Source: Nocardia carnea NBRC 14403 (lineage in GTDB: Bacteria > Actinomycetota > Actinomycetes > Mycobacteriales > Mycobacteriaceae). Taken from it: 64,000 nt of DNA. The notes under the pieces were generated by a model. That model did no database searches. It was given only the letters and a program-made list of their open reading frames with translations, and was not told the DNA's origin. Both the position numbers and the translations under genes were made by a program. This document shows positions 15,570 through 24,263 of the stretch, piece by piece. The stretch is taken from the NCBI RefSeq assembly GCF_000308515.1, contig NZ_BAFV01000039.1, positions 62,001-126,000 on the forward strand. The letters are read 5' to 3'. Positions within the stretch are counted from its first letter, which is position 1; each line of letters opens with the position of its first letter.

Positions 15570-16778
15570 GTGACAACACAGCAGCTTCCCGACCTCACCG
15601 AATTCACCGAGCAGGCCCGCGCCTGGCTCGCCGATACGGCGGCACCACGGACGGCATCCACCTGGGGTGCGGGGGACGATTCGGTGGCGGTTTTCGAGAA
15701 CTGGACCGCCGCGGAAGAACGCCGGCACACCGATCGCATCCGCGCCTACGAACAGGCCAAATTCGATGCGGGCTGGGGTGCGCTCACCTGGCCCGCCGAA
15801 TACGGCGGCCGGGGACTGCCGATGTCCTACACGCTGGCCTTCCGCCGCACCGAGGAAGAGTTCGAAATACCGCGGCGGACCGAGATGTTCTCGGTCACTC
15901 AGCAATTGGTGGCACCGACCATCGAGCAGTGGGGCACCGACGAGCAGCGGGAACGGTATGTGCGGGCGATGCTGCGTACCGATCTCATCGCGTGCCAGCT
16001 CTTCTCCGAAACCGAGGCCGGATCGGATCTGGCCGCGGTACGCACCAAGGCCACCCACAACGCCGACGGCACCTGGACCCTCGACGGGCACAAGGTGTGG
16101 ACCTCCGGGGCCCGGGTTGCCGACCTCGGGGTCGCGGTCTGCCGGACCGATTCCGCGGCACCGAAGCACGCGGGACTCACCGTCTTCCTGGTGCCGATGG
16201 ATGCACCGGGCGTCACCGTCCGGCCGATCCGGCAGATGACCGGCGGTACTTCGTTCAACGAGGTCTATCTCGACGGTGTGGTGCTCGGCGACGGGCTACG
16301 GCTCGGGCCGGTCGGAAAGGGCTGGCCGGTGGCGCTCACCGTGCTCGCCGCGGAACGGCTCGACGGCGCCGGGCTGGGGCTGGCGAATGCCGATCAGGCG
16401 GTGGAGCTGGCCCGTCACCTGGGCCGCGAACTGACGGAACTCGAACGCGACCGGGTCGCGGATCTGGTGACCCGCAGTTATGTGCAGCGGATCGCGGGAA
16501 TGCGGGTGGCCGCGGCGGTGGTCGCGGGCCGCGATCCCGGACCGGAGGCGTCGGTCGGCAAATTGCTCGCCACCGACACCATGGCCCGGACCTCCGAGGT
16601 CGTGCGGTTACTGCTCGGCCGGGAACTCACCGCGGATTCCGGACGCTGGGGTACTTACGCCTGGACCGAACACGTGCTGGGCGCGCCCGGGTACCGGATC
16701 GCGGGCGGGACCGACGAGATCCAGCACAACATCATCGCCGAGCGGGTGCTCGGCCTACCCAAGGAGCCGCGGCCATGA
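15570..16778 (+). CDS. Acyl-CoA dehydrogenase
   Basis: A 402-residue dehydrogenase. It contains CQLFSETEAGSDLAAVRTKA (FAD contact) and ends with the standard GGTDEIQHNIIAERVLGLP. It belongs to the long-N-terminus FadE group common in mycobacterial sterol and branched-acid pathways. The start is set at the GTG at 15570, seven bases after tgaggtgg; a GTG at 15561 is nine bases earlier. Its stop overlaps the next start (ATGA, 16775). It may pair with the dehydrogenase encoded at 11970. Confidence 0.88.
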   Translation: MTTQQLPDLTEFTEQARAWLADTAAPRTASTWGAGDDSVAVFENWTAAEERRHTDRIRAYEQAKFDAGWGALTWPAEYGGRGLPMSYTLAFRRTEEEFEIPRRTEMFSVTQQLVAPTIEQWGTDEQRERYVRAMLRTDLIACQLFSETEAGSDLAAVRTKATHNADGTWTLDGHKVWTSGARVADLGVAVCRTDSAAPKHAGLTVFLVPMDAPGVTVRPIRQMTGGTSFNEVYLDGVVLGDGLRLGPVGKGWPVALTVLAAERLDGAGLGLANADQAVELARHLGRELTELERDRVADLVTRSYVQRIAGMRVAAAVVAGRDPGPEASVGKLLATDTMARTSEVVRLLLGRELTADSGRWGTYAWTEHVLGAPGYRIAGGTDEIQHNIIAERVLGLPKEPRP

Positions 16779-17725
16779 CGCTGGAACAGCGTGTGCGTGA
16801 CCGGTTGCGCACCGACCTGGATATCGAGGTCACCGGATTCGAACCACTGCCCGGCGGACATTCGGGCCTCACCTACCGGGTAGCCACCACCGGCCCGGAG
16901 TTGGTGGCGAAGGCGGTGCCCGAGGGCCGTAAGCCGGTCGGCCGCCACGATATGCTGCGGCAGGCGCGGGTGATGCGCGCGCTGGCCCATACCGATGTGC
17001 CGGTGCCACGGATCGTGGCCGTCGACGAGGCCGAACCCGCTTGGTTCGCCATGGAATTCGTGACCGGGGAATCGCTCGAACCGGTCCTGGACGACCCCGC
17101 CGTCGAACCCGGCCTGGCGGCCGCAAGAATGCGGCGGGCCGCCGAGGTGCTGCCGCGGCTGCACGCGATCGACCCGGGCTCGGTGCCGGGCGTGGAAGCC
17201 GCACTGACACCCGCCGATGAACTCGCCCGCTGGGCGCGGACACTGGGCGCGGTGCCGCCCGAGCTGGTCGCGGGCGGTGACCGGTTGCTCGGCCTGCTGG
17301 GCAAGCGGATCCCCGAACCCGTGCCCCCCACGCTCGTCCACGGTGACTACCGGCTCGGCAATATCATTGCCGCCGGTACGGAACCGGTCGCGCTGATCGA
17401 CTGGGAGATCTGGAGCGCCGGTGATCCGCGCGTGGAACTCGGCTGGTTCCTGGTATTCGCCGACGGCACGAATTTCCCGGAGGTGGGCCGCACCGTACCG
17501 GGCCTGCCCGATCCCGCCGAACTCGTGGACCGCTACCGCGCGGGTGGCCCCGAACTGTCCGACCTGCCGTGGTTCGACGCGCTCGGACGGCTCAAGATGG
17601 CCGCCATCATGGGCCACAATCTGCGACGGCACCGAGAAGGCCGGCACCACGATCCGGATCAGGAAAAGCTGCCCGCCACCATCAATCGCCTCATCGAGAC
17701 CGGAACCGCGCTCCTCGCCGGTTGA
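16775..17725 (+). CDS. APH-fold phosphotransferase (ACAD10/11 or LvaA-like acyl-CoA kinase)
   Basis: A 316-residue aminoglycoside-phosphotransferase-fold kinase with the Brenner motif HGDYRLGN (about residue 188) and the metal motif DWEIW. Members encoded beside acyl-CoA dehydrogenases include LvaA of Pseudomonas, which phosphorylates 4-hydroxyvaleryl-CoA, and the N-terminal kinase domain of ACAD11. The next gene encodes an ACAD11-like dehydrogenase, so the same two-step logic (phosphorylate the gamma-hydroxyl, then eliminate) is likely. It is translationally coupled to the gene before it. A drug-resistance role is unlikely in this setting. Confidence 0.82.
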   Translation: MTLEQRVRDRLRTDLDIEVTGFEPLPGGHSGLTYRVATTGPELVAKAVPEGRKPVGRHDMLRQARVMRALAHTDVPVPRIVAVDEAEPAWFAMEFVTGESLEPVLDDPAVEPGLAAARMRRAAEVLPRLHAIDPGSVPGVEAALTPADELARWARTLGAVPPELVAGGDRLLGLLGKRIPEPVPPTLVHGDYRLGNIIAAGTEPVALIDWEIWSAGDPRVELGWFLVFADGTNFPEVGRTVPGLPDPAELVDRYRAGGPELSDLPWFDALGRLKMAAIMGHNLRRHREGRHHDPDQEKLPATINRLIETGTALLAG

Positions 17726-17753
17726 GGTCCTCCCCCGATTCAGGAGCCGTATC

Positions 17754-18956
17754 GTGGATTTCTCCTACTCCCCCCGCACTCGAGAGCTGCTCGACCGGCT
17801 CGGACAGTTCATGGAACAGCACGTCTACCCCGCCGAACGGGTGTACGACGAACAGATCGCCGCCGCGGACAATCCGCACGTTCAACCGCCGGTCATGCGC
17901 GAACTGCAAGCCGAGGCCCGGCGGCAGGGGCTGTGGAATCTGTTCATGACCCACGACGGCCTCGGTGCCGGGCTCACCAATCTCGAATACGCCCCGCTGG
18001 CCGAGATGGTGGGCCGTTCGATCATCGGCAACGAGACGATCAACTGTTCGGCGCCCGATACCGGCAATATGGAAATCCTGGCCATGTTCGGCACCGAACA
18101 GCAGCAGGACCGGTGGCTGAAACCGCTGCTGGACTGCGAGATCCGCTCGGCGTTCGCCATGACCGAACCCGCCGTCGCCAGCTCCGACGCCACCAATATC
18201 ACCTCCACCATCCGCCGCGACGGGGACCACTATGTCCTCAACGGCCGCAAATGGTACATCTCCGGAATCCTGGATCCGGACTGCAAACTGATCATCTTCA
18301 TGGGCAAATCCGATCCGGACGCCCCGGCGTACCGCCGGCAGAGCATGATCCTGGTGCCCGCCGACGCGCCGGGTATCGAGGTGCTGCGGGATCTGCCGAT
18401 GTTCGGATTCCACGACCGGCTGGGTCACGGCGAGGTGCAGTTCACCGATGTGCGTGTCCCGGCAGAGAACATGCTGGGCGCCGAAGGCGACGGTTTTGCG
18501 ATCGCCCAGGGTCGGCTCGGGCCCGGCCGGATGCATTACGCCATGCGTGCCATCGGAATGGCCGAACGCGCACTGGAACTCATGTGCCGGCGGTCGCTGG
18601 AACGGACCGCGTTCGGCGGACCGCTGGCCGACCGCGGGGTCGTACGCGAATGGATCGCGCGCAGCCGGATCGAAATCGATCAGATCCGGCTGCAGACCCT
18701 GCAGGCCTCCTGGCTGATGGATACCAAGGGCAACGCGGCGGCGCGTTCGGACGTCGCGGCCATCAAGGTCTCGGCGATGGAGGTCGCACACAAGGTGGTC
18801 GACCGCGCGGTCCAGACCTTCGGCGCGGCGGGGGTCAGCAACGACACCGTCCTGGCCCGGATGCACGCCATCACCCGCGCCCTGCAGATCGCCGACGGCC
18901 CCAACGAAGTACATCTGCGCACCATCGCGCGTCTCGAGGTGAAGAAGTACCGATGA
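17754..18956 (+). CDS. ACAD10/ACAD11-like acyl-CoA dehydrogenase
   Basis: A 400-residue protein of the ACAD11 branch, recognised by SAFAMTEPAVASSDATNI, NGRKWYISGILDPDCKL and the C-terminal IADGPNEVHLRTIARLE. In the 4-hydroxyacid route such enzymes act on the phosphorylated acyl-CoA made by an APH-type kinase, which is encoded 28 bases upstream. The GTG at 17754 follows caggag. Its stop overlaps the next start by four bases. Together with that kinase it makes a split version of the animal fusion protein. Confidence 0.85.
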   Translation: MDFSYSPRTRELLDRLGQFMEQHVYPAERVYDEQIAAADNPHVQPPVMRELQAEARRQGLWNLFMTHDGLGAGLTNLEYAPLAEMVGRSIIGNETINCSAPDTGNMEILAMFGTEQQQDRWLKPLLDCEIRSAFAMTEPAVASSDATNITSTIRRDGDHYVLNGRKWYISGILDPDCKLIIFMGKSDPDAPAYRRQSMILVPADAPGIEVLRDLPMFGFHDRLGHGEVQFTDVRVPAENMLGAEGDGFAIAQGRLGPGRMHYAMRAIGMAERALELMCRRSLERTAFGGPLADRGVVREWIARSRIEIDQIRLQTLQASWLMDTKGNAAARSDVAAIKVSAMEVAHKVVDRAVQTFGAAGVSNDTVLARMHAITRALQIADGPNEVHLRTIARLEVKKYR

Positions 18957-19708
18957 GCACAACGGATCTCAACGGCAAAGTTGCGCTGGTGACCGGCGCG
19001 AGCCGCGGACTGGGCCTGGCCATTGCGCGCGGACTACGCGACGCGGGCGCCACCGTAATCGTCTCCAGCCGCAAACTCGCGGCCTGCGAGGAGGCGGTCG
19101 CCGCGCTCGGCGACGGCCCCGGAAACGCGTACCCGCTGGACTTGCATGTGGGCCGGTGGGACACCCTCGAACCTGCCGTCGACGGGATCATCGAGCGCTT
19201 CGGCAGTCTCGACATCCTGGTCAACAATGCCGGGATCGCCCCGCTCGCCGAAAATCTCGCGTCGGTTACCGAAGGACTGTGGGACAAGACCATCGAGGTG
19301 AATCTGAAGGGCCCGTTCCGCCTCATGGCGGTCGCCGGGGCCCGGATGGCCGCCGCCGGCGGGGGTTCGATCATCAATATCTCGAGTATCGGCGCGGTGC
19401 GGCCGAGTCCGCCGGAGGCGATGTACGCCGCGGCCAAGAACGGGCTCAATGCCCTCACCATGGCTTTCGCGCAGGAGTACGCGCCGTCGGTGCGGGTGAA
19501 CTGTGTGATGCCGGGCGGGTTCGCCACCGATATGTCCGAGCACTGGGACGACGAATTCGTGGGCAAGATCATCGACCGGCTGCCCGCCGGACGGCTCGGC
19601 GATCCGGCCGAGATCGCCGGGCTGGTGACCCATCTCGCGAGCGATGCCGCCGGGTATACGACGGGTGCGCTGATCCCGGTCGACGGCGGCCGTACCGCGG
19701 TGTACTGA
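18953..19708 (+). CDS. Short-chain dehydrogenase/reductase
   Basis: A 251-residue classical SDR: GASRGLG near residue 16, NNAG near 92, Ser in ISSIGAV, and YAAAK as the catalytic pair. It ends with the usual LIPVDGGRTAVY. It is coupled to the ACAD11-like gene by an ATGA overlap, the position held by the SDR LvaD in the levulinate operon. It probably oxidises a 3-hydroxyacyl-CoA made later in the route; this is inference from position. Confidence 0.85.
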   Translation: MSTTDLNGKVALVTGASRGLGLAIARGLRDAGATVIVSSRKLAACEEAVAALGDGPGNAYPLDLHVGRWDTLEPAVDGIIERFGSLDILVNNAGIAPLAENLASVTEGLWDKTIEVNLKGPFRLMAVAGARMAAAGGGSIINISSIGAVRPSPPEAMYAAAKNGLNALTMAFAQEYAPSVRVNCVMPGGFATDMSEHWDDEFVGKIIDRLPAGRLGDPAEIAGLVTHLASDAAGYTTGALIPVDGGRTAVY

Positions 19709-19720
19709 GAGGCAGCGCAG

Positions 19721-20491
19721 ATGAATACACCGGTTTTGCAGGATCTTTTCGGACTGGACGGCCGGGTCGCCGTCGTCACCGGAGCATCCTCCGGTCTCGG
19801 CGCCGGTTTCGCGCGGGCGCTCGCCGGGGCGGGAGCCACCGTCTACGCGGCCGCCCGCCGGGTGGACCGGGTACAGGCGCTCGCCGCGGACGAACCGCGA
19901 ATCATCCCGGTACGCTGCGATGTCACCGACCCCGGGGACCGCGCCGAACTCGTCGACCGCTGCTACGAGCAGTCCGGACGCCTCGACATCCTGGTCAACA
20001 ACGCGGGCCGGGCCGGGCCGCCGAATGCGGAGCAAGAGACCGACGCCGAGTTCCGCGCCATCCTGGACCTGAATCTCCTGGCGGGATTCCACCTGGCGAC
20101 CTGTGCGGCGTGCAGGCTCCCTGAGGGGGAACGCGCGTCGTATATCAATATCTCCTCGGTGATCGGTCTCGTATCGACCGCGCCGATCGGTGGCGCCAGC
20201 TATGCCGCGTCCAAAGCCGGAACCCTGGGATTGACCCGCGAACTGGCCGGACAGTGGGGCCGCCGCGGTATCCGGGTGAACGCCGTGGTCCCGGGCTGGT
20301 TCGATACCGAGATGACCGACGGACTGTTCACCAATGAGAAATCCGCGGGCTGGGTGCGGCGCAACACCATGCTCGGCCGGGGCGGCCGGGCGGGTGAGGT
20401 GGACGGGGCCGTGGTTTTCCTCGCCTCGGACGCGTCCTCGTATGTGACCGGACAGGCGCTCGTCGTCGACGGCGGCTGGACGGCACGCTGA
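19721..20491 (+). CDS. Short-chain dehydrogenase/reductase
   Basis: A 256-residue SDR with GASSGLG (about residue 21), NNAG (about 94), ISSVIG and YAASK. It lies 12 bases after the preceding SDR gene but is not a close copy of it, so two distinct alcohol/ketone steps are likely. Its last base is the first base of the next start codon (TGATG). Confidence 0.85.
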   Translation: MNTPVLQDLFGLDGRVAVVTGASSGLGAGFARALAGAGATVYAAARRVDRVQALAADEPRIIPVRCDVTDPGDRAELVDRCYEQSGRLDILVNNAGRAGPPNAEQETDAEFRAILDLNLLAGFHLATCAACRLPEGERASYINISSVIGLVSTAPIGGASYAASKAGTLGLTRELAGQWGRRGIRVNAVVPGWFDTEMTDGLFTNEKSAGWVRRNTMLGRGGRAGEVDGAVVFLASDASSYVTGQALVVDGGWTAR

Positions 20492-21531
20492 TGCTGGCCG
20501 TTCAACTCACTGCCTGGGGCGCCGAACCCGAGCTCCGCGAGATCCCCACACCCCGGCCGCGGGGCGAAGAACTGCTCGTCCGGGTGACGGCGGCCGGTCT
20601 GTGCCGTTCCGACCTCCACGTCATGGACGCCGCGGCGGGCAGTTTCGACTATCCGCTGCCGCTCACCCTGGGCCACGAAGTGGCAGGGACCGTGGTGGAC
20701 GCGGGACCGGCCGCCGACCGCGACTGGCTCGGGGAACACGTTGTCGTGCACGGAATCTGGGGTTGCGGCGGCTGCCGTAACTGCCTGCGTGGCCGGGAGA
20801 ACTACTGCCTGCGCCTGCGACCGCGCGACGGTCGCGGCGCACCGATCGGCAACGGACTCGGTTATCCGGGCGGCCTGGCCGAAGCGGTGATCGTCCCCGC
20901 GGCCCGGTTCCTGGTGCGTTCGGCCGGTGTCGACCCGGTGCTCTGCGCCCCGCTGGCCGACGCCGGCCTGACCGCCTATCACGCGGTCCGCGAACATCGC
21001 GATCTCCTGGACGCGCACAGTGTCTGCGTGGTGATCGGGGTCGGTGGCCTGGGACATCTCGCGCTCCAGATACTGCGCGATTTCGGCGCCGGACGCATCG
21101 TCGCGGTCGATACCCGCTCGGACGCGCGGGATATGGCCCGGCGGCTGGGCGCCGACGCCGTATTCGGCGATATCGGTTCCGCAGCCGTGGCATTGAGTGA
21201 GGGCGCGGATCTGATCCTGGATTTCGCCGGTGCGCCGGATACGGTCGCCCCGGCAGCCGCCGCCCTGGCGCCCGGCGGTCGGCTGTCGGTGGTCGGTAGC
21301 GCCGGTGGACGGCTCGAGGCCGGTAAGGACGTGGGCCTGGCGGCCGGTTGGACGATGACGGCCCCGTTCTGGGGACCACGCGCCGACCTGGCGGCGGTGG
21401 TCGATATGGCCCGGCGGGGCGCGCTGCACGTCACCGCGCAGACCTACCCCCTGACAGCGGCGATCGAGGTCTACCGGCAGCTGCGGTCGGGCGCGATCAC
21501 CGGCCGCGCAGTTCTGGTCCCACCACCGTGA
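20491..21531 (+). CDS. Zinc-dependent alcohol dehydrogenase (MDR family)
   Basis: A 346-residue medium-chain dehydrogenase. The catalytic zinc motif (GLCRSDLH and GHEVAG) and the structural zinc Cys cluster (CGGCRNCLRGRENYC) are complete, and GVGGLG binds NAD(P). It should oxidise a secondary or primary alcohol, or work in reverse. It is coupled to the SDR gene upstream by a one-base overlap and followed 71 bases later by the CoA ligase gene. Confidence 0.88.
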   Translation: MLAVQLTAWGAEPELREIPTPRPRGEELLVRVTAAGLCRSDLHVMDAAAGSFDYPLPLTLGHEVAGTVVDAGPAADRDWLGEHVVVHGIWGCGGCRNCLRGRENYCLRLRPRDGRGAPIGNGLGYPGGLAEAVIVPAARFLVRSAGVDPVLCAPLADAGLTAYHAVREHRDLLDAHSVCVVIGVGGLGHLALQILRDFGAGRIVAVDTRSDARDMARRLGADAVFGDIGSAAVALSEGADLILDFAGAPDTVAPAAAALAPGGRLSVVGSAGGRLEAGKDVGLAAGWTMTAPFWGPRADLAAVVDMARRGALHVTAQTYPLTAAIEVYRQLRSGAITGRAVLVPPP

Positions 21532-21602
21532 CCGGCACAAACCGCCCCGCGGCGGAGGGGCAGGGAGTAAACAGAGAGCACAGCGGCACGAGGAACGGGT
21601 GA

Positions 21603-23120
21603 ATGAAAGCACTGGCGCAGGAGATGCTCGAACGAGCCGGGCGGGCACCGGCGGACATCGCCGTCATCGACGAGCTCGGACAGCACACCGTGGGCGAAAT
21701 CATGGCGACGGCGAACGCGCTCGCCGAACGTATCGCGGCCATCGACAGCCGGGGCCCGACCGTGATCATCCAGGCGGACAACACCTGGCATACGCTCGCC
21801 GCGGCGCTGGCGGTCGGCCTGCGGGGCGGGGTGGTCGCCGTGTTCAGCCCGCATGCCACCGAATCGGAGTTCCGGCTCGCGGTCGAGGATATCGACCCAG
21901 ATCTGGTGATCGGCGAACCCGCTGCCCTGGGTCGATGGGATGTGCCCGCGGCGGAATTCCCCGTCGCCGCCACCGCCTTCGGCGACCATCTGCTGCGTTC
22001 TCGCGGCATGCCGTTCGGCCCGGTACAGCGGTGGCGGGGCGGCAACGCCATCGCCATGACCTCCGGCTCCACCGGCCGGCCCAAATGCGTGGTCCAATCC
22101 GAGGACGCCATTCGCTACGCCTGCCGCAGCACCATCGATACCGTCGGCCTGCGGCCGGGTGAATCGGTGGGTGCGTTCGTACCGCTGTCGTCGGTCGCCG
22201 CGTTCTGCTTCGGTATGTATCTGCCGGCTTTCCTGGGCGGCACCATGGTCACCATCGGCAAATGGACCCCGTCCGCGGCGCTCGACGCCATGGCCGAACA
22301 CCGGGTCGCGTGGACCATGCTGGTGCCGACCATGGCCCTGCAGCTCTCGGTCACCGGCGACAGCGCCGGGCGACTGGCCGCTATGCGGGCCATGACCGTG
22401 GGCGGCGGCCCGATGAACCAGCGGGCCCTGGCCGAGGCCGAGACCAAGCTGGGCACCACCTTCCTCCGAGTCTTCGGGATGTCGGAATGTCTCGGCCACA
22501 CCACCCCGCGACCGGACGACTCCCCGGAAATCCGGCTGGGGCGTGACGGCCGCCCCTTCCCCGGCACTGTCGTCCGCGCGGTCGACGAATCGGGTGCCCG
22601 GCTGCCCACCGGGGCGATCGGCGACGCGCAGGTGAAGGGGCCTTCGTTGTTCGTGGGTTACGCCCGCGGCGGTGTCCCGGTCATGCCCGATCTCACCGCG
22701 GACGGATTCCTGCCCACCGGCGATCTCGTGGAGGTGGCCGCGGACGGTTCCATCCGGGTGATGGGCCGGCAGAAACAGATCATCATCCGCGGTGGCCGCA
22801 ATATCGATATCAACGAGATGGAGTCGGCGATCGCGGCGGTGCCCGGGATCGTGCAGGTCTGCGTGGTCCCGGTCCCCGACGACATACTGGGCGAGCGCGC
22901 GGCGGCGCTCGTTGTCGCCGACGGCAGCGCGCCGACGCTGGACAGCGTGACCGACCAGCTGGCCGCGGCGGATTTTCCGAAGTTCAAATGGCCGGAATAT
23001 CTTTTCCCGGTCGCCGACCTGCCGCAGAACCGGGTCGGGAAACTGTCCCGCCCCGACGCGATCCGACTCGCCACCCGACTCGCCGAAGCTGACTCGAATT
23101 CATCTCAGGTCGGGTTGTAG
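21603..23120 (+). CDS. AMP-forming acyl-CoA synthetase
   Basis: A 505-residue ANL-superfamily enzyme. The P-loop motif TSGSTGRPK is near residue 155. The A8 hinge region has GRQKQIIIRGGRNID, and a C-terminal Lys lies in PQNRVGKLSR. It activates a carboxylic acid as a CoA thioester and is the only ligase of the island, so it probably performs the entry step. It is the last gene of the ten-gene operon. An island operator lies inside its final codons and serves the TetR gene. Confidence 0.88.
   Translation: MKALAQEMLERAGRAPADIAVIDELGQHTVGEIMATANALAERIAAIDSRGPTVIIQADNTWHTLAAALAVGLRGGVVAVFSPHATESEFRLAVEDIDPDLVIGEPAALGRWDVPAAEFPVAATAFGDHLLRSRGMPFGPVQRWRGGNAIAMTSGSTGRPKCVVQSEDAIRYACRSTIDTVGLRPGESVGAFVPLSSVAAFCFGMYLPAFLGGTMVTIGKWTPSAALDAMAEHRVAWTMLVPTMALQLSVTGDSAGRLAAMRAMTVGGGPMNQRALAEAETKLGTTFLRVFGMSECLGHTTPRPDDSPEIRLGRDGRPFPGTVVRAVDESGARLPTGAIGDAQVKGPSLFVGYARGGVPVMPDLTADGFLPTGDLVEVAADGSIRVMGRQKQIIIRGGRNIDINEMESAIAAVPGIVQVCVVPVPDDILGERAAALVVADGSAPTLDSVTDQLAAADFPKFKWPEYLFPVADLPQNRVGKLSRPDAIRLATRLAEADSNSSQVGL
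23090..23107. promoter_or_regulatory. Island operator site d
   Basis: TGACTCGAATTCATCTCA; on the other strand it reads TGAGATGAATTCGAGTCA. It keeps the TGAATTC core and the outer TGA/TCA. It lies within the last codons of the CoA ligase and 58 bases before the TetR start, the position expected for autoregulation. Confidence 0.6.
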
Positions 23121-23164
23121 AGTTGACCGATCCACACACAGCCGATATTGGGGGCACGTAACTC

Positions 23165-23788
23165 ATGACCGTTGACACGGGAGCCCGGCGCGAAAGCCCG
23201 CGGTCGAAACGCAGCAGCATCCTCACGGCTGCCATCGAGCAGTTCGGGCGAATCGGTTACGAACATACGAAATGGGCCTCCATCGCCGACGAGGTCGGTA
23301 TCGGCCAGACCGCTCTCTACCACTACTTCGAGTCCAAGGCCCACTGCCTGCTCACGATCATGCGCCTGGAACTGGCCGATTCGGTGGATCGTTTCGTCTC
23401 GGCAACCGAGAACGAGACAGATCCCGAGAAGGCCCTGCGCGCCGCGGTGGCCGCCGCCCTGCGCGCGGAGCCGATCGACGCACTGCAACGCCGCATTCTG
23501 CAGAACCATATGGATCTGCTGGCCCAGCCGCGCCAATCGGAGAAAGAGGAAGCCGAACGGCTGCGGTCGCGGGAACTGGTCCAGGAGATCGAACAGAACT
23601 GGACCGAGCTGATCGAGCGTGGTATCGAGGCGGGCGTCTTCACCGGCGGCGATCCCAAGATCCTCGGCCGGATGGTGCTGGCCGTGGTGATCAGCGTCTG
23701 GCGCTGGTATCGCCCGGACGGCACGCTGACCTTGGCCGAGATCACCGAAACCGTCACCGATACCGCGGTACGGATGGTGCGCGCCTGA
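23165..23788 (+). CDS. TetR-family regulator, proposed repressor of the catabolic island
   Basis: A 207-residue TetR protein. The N-terminal helix-turn-helix reads ILTAAIEQFGRIGYEHTKWA, then VGIGQTALYHYFESKAHCL. The C-terminal helical domain would bind a ligand, likely an acyl-CoA or the free substrate. Operator d precedes it, and six more copies of the same palindrome precede the other units of the island, so it is the natural candidate for their shared repressor. The binding specificity is inferred, not shown. It is the only regulator gene between 11 and 36 kb. Confidence 0.88.
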   Translation: MTVDTGARRESPRSKRSSILTAAIEQFGRIGYEHTKWASIADEVGIGQTALYHYFESKAHCLLTIMRLELADSVDRFVSATENETDPEKALRAAVAAALRAEPIDALQRRILQNHMDLLAQPRQSEKEEAERLRSRELVQEIEQNWTELIERGIEAGVFTGGDPKILGRMVLAVVISVWRWYRPDGTLTLAEITETVTDTAVRMVRA

Positions 23789-23901
23789 CGCAGGCTCCGG
23801 CACGACGCCGGGCCACCGGTTCCGCACACCCGGGTGGGGACGTATCTACGCCTGGCCTCCGGGGCGGCACCCGGCCGGCGCCGTCGCTTACCCTACATAA
23901 C

Positions 23902-23919
23902 CGAACAGAATTCAGTTAG
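23902..23919. promoter_or_regulatory. Island operator site e
   Basis: CGAACAGAATTCAGTTAG. The GAATTCA core and the GTT arm match the consensus. The site overlaps the ribosome-binding sequence taggagag of the EthD gene, so the bound protein would cover the promoter-proximal region completely. Confidence 0.55.
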
Positions 23920-23927
23920 GAGAGATC

Positions 23928-24263
23928 GTGTACAACCTCATCGTGCTCGCATCCCGGCCCAGCGATTGGTCGCACGAGCAGTTCATCGAATGGTGGCGCG
24001 GCGAACACGCCGAGGTGACCTACCCGCTGCCCGGCCTGCTGCGCTGGCAGCACACCGAACTCCTCGACACCTTCGACGACAAATCGGCCGGCTGGGACGG
24101 CCTGTCGATCCTGAGCTTCGAATCCCGCGAGGCGCTCGAGGCCGCACTGGCCAGTCCCGAGTGGAAAGCGGCCGTAAAGCATGTCGGCGCGATGCGCGGC
24201 CGCCGCATGATCTGGTTCGGCGAAGAACAGACCATGGTGCCCCTGGGCGGCAGCGGCGAATGA
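23928..24263 (+). CDS. EthD-domain protein
   Basis: A 111-residue ferredoxin-like-fold protein of the EthD/dimeric alpha-beta barrel family, with the characteristic start YNLIVLASRPSDWSHEQFIE and a nearby WWRGEHA. EthD proteins accompany catabolic oxygenases, and some relatives are decarboxylases or lactone-forming enzymes. The GTG start at 23928 has a strong taggagag site. It overlaps the next gene by four bases and is the first gene behind operator e. Confidence 0.8.
   Translation: MYNLIVLASRPSDWSHEQFIEWWRGEHAEVTYPLPGLLRWQHTELLDTFDDKSAGWDGLSILSFESREALEAALASPEWKAAVKHVGAMRGRRMIWFGEEQTMVPLGGSGE

Noticed and set aside
16775-17725. Aminoglycoside resistance kinase
   Set aside because: The APH fold is shared by many kinases; coupling to acyl-CoA dehydrogenase genes points to an acyl-CoA-related substrate.
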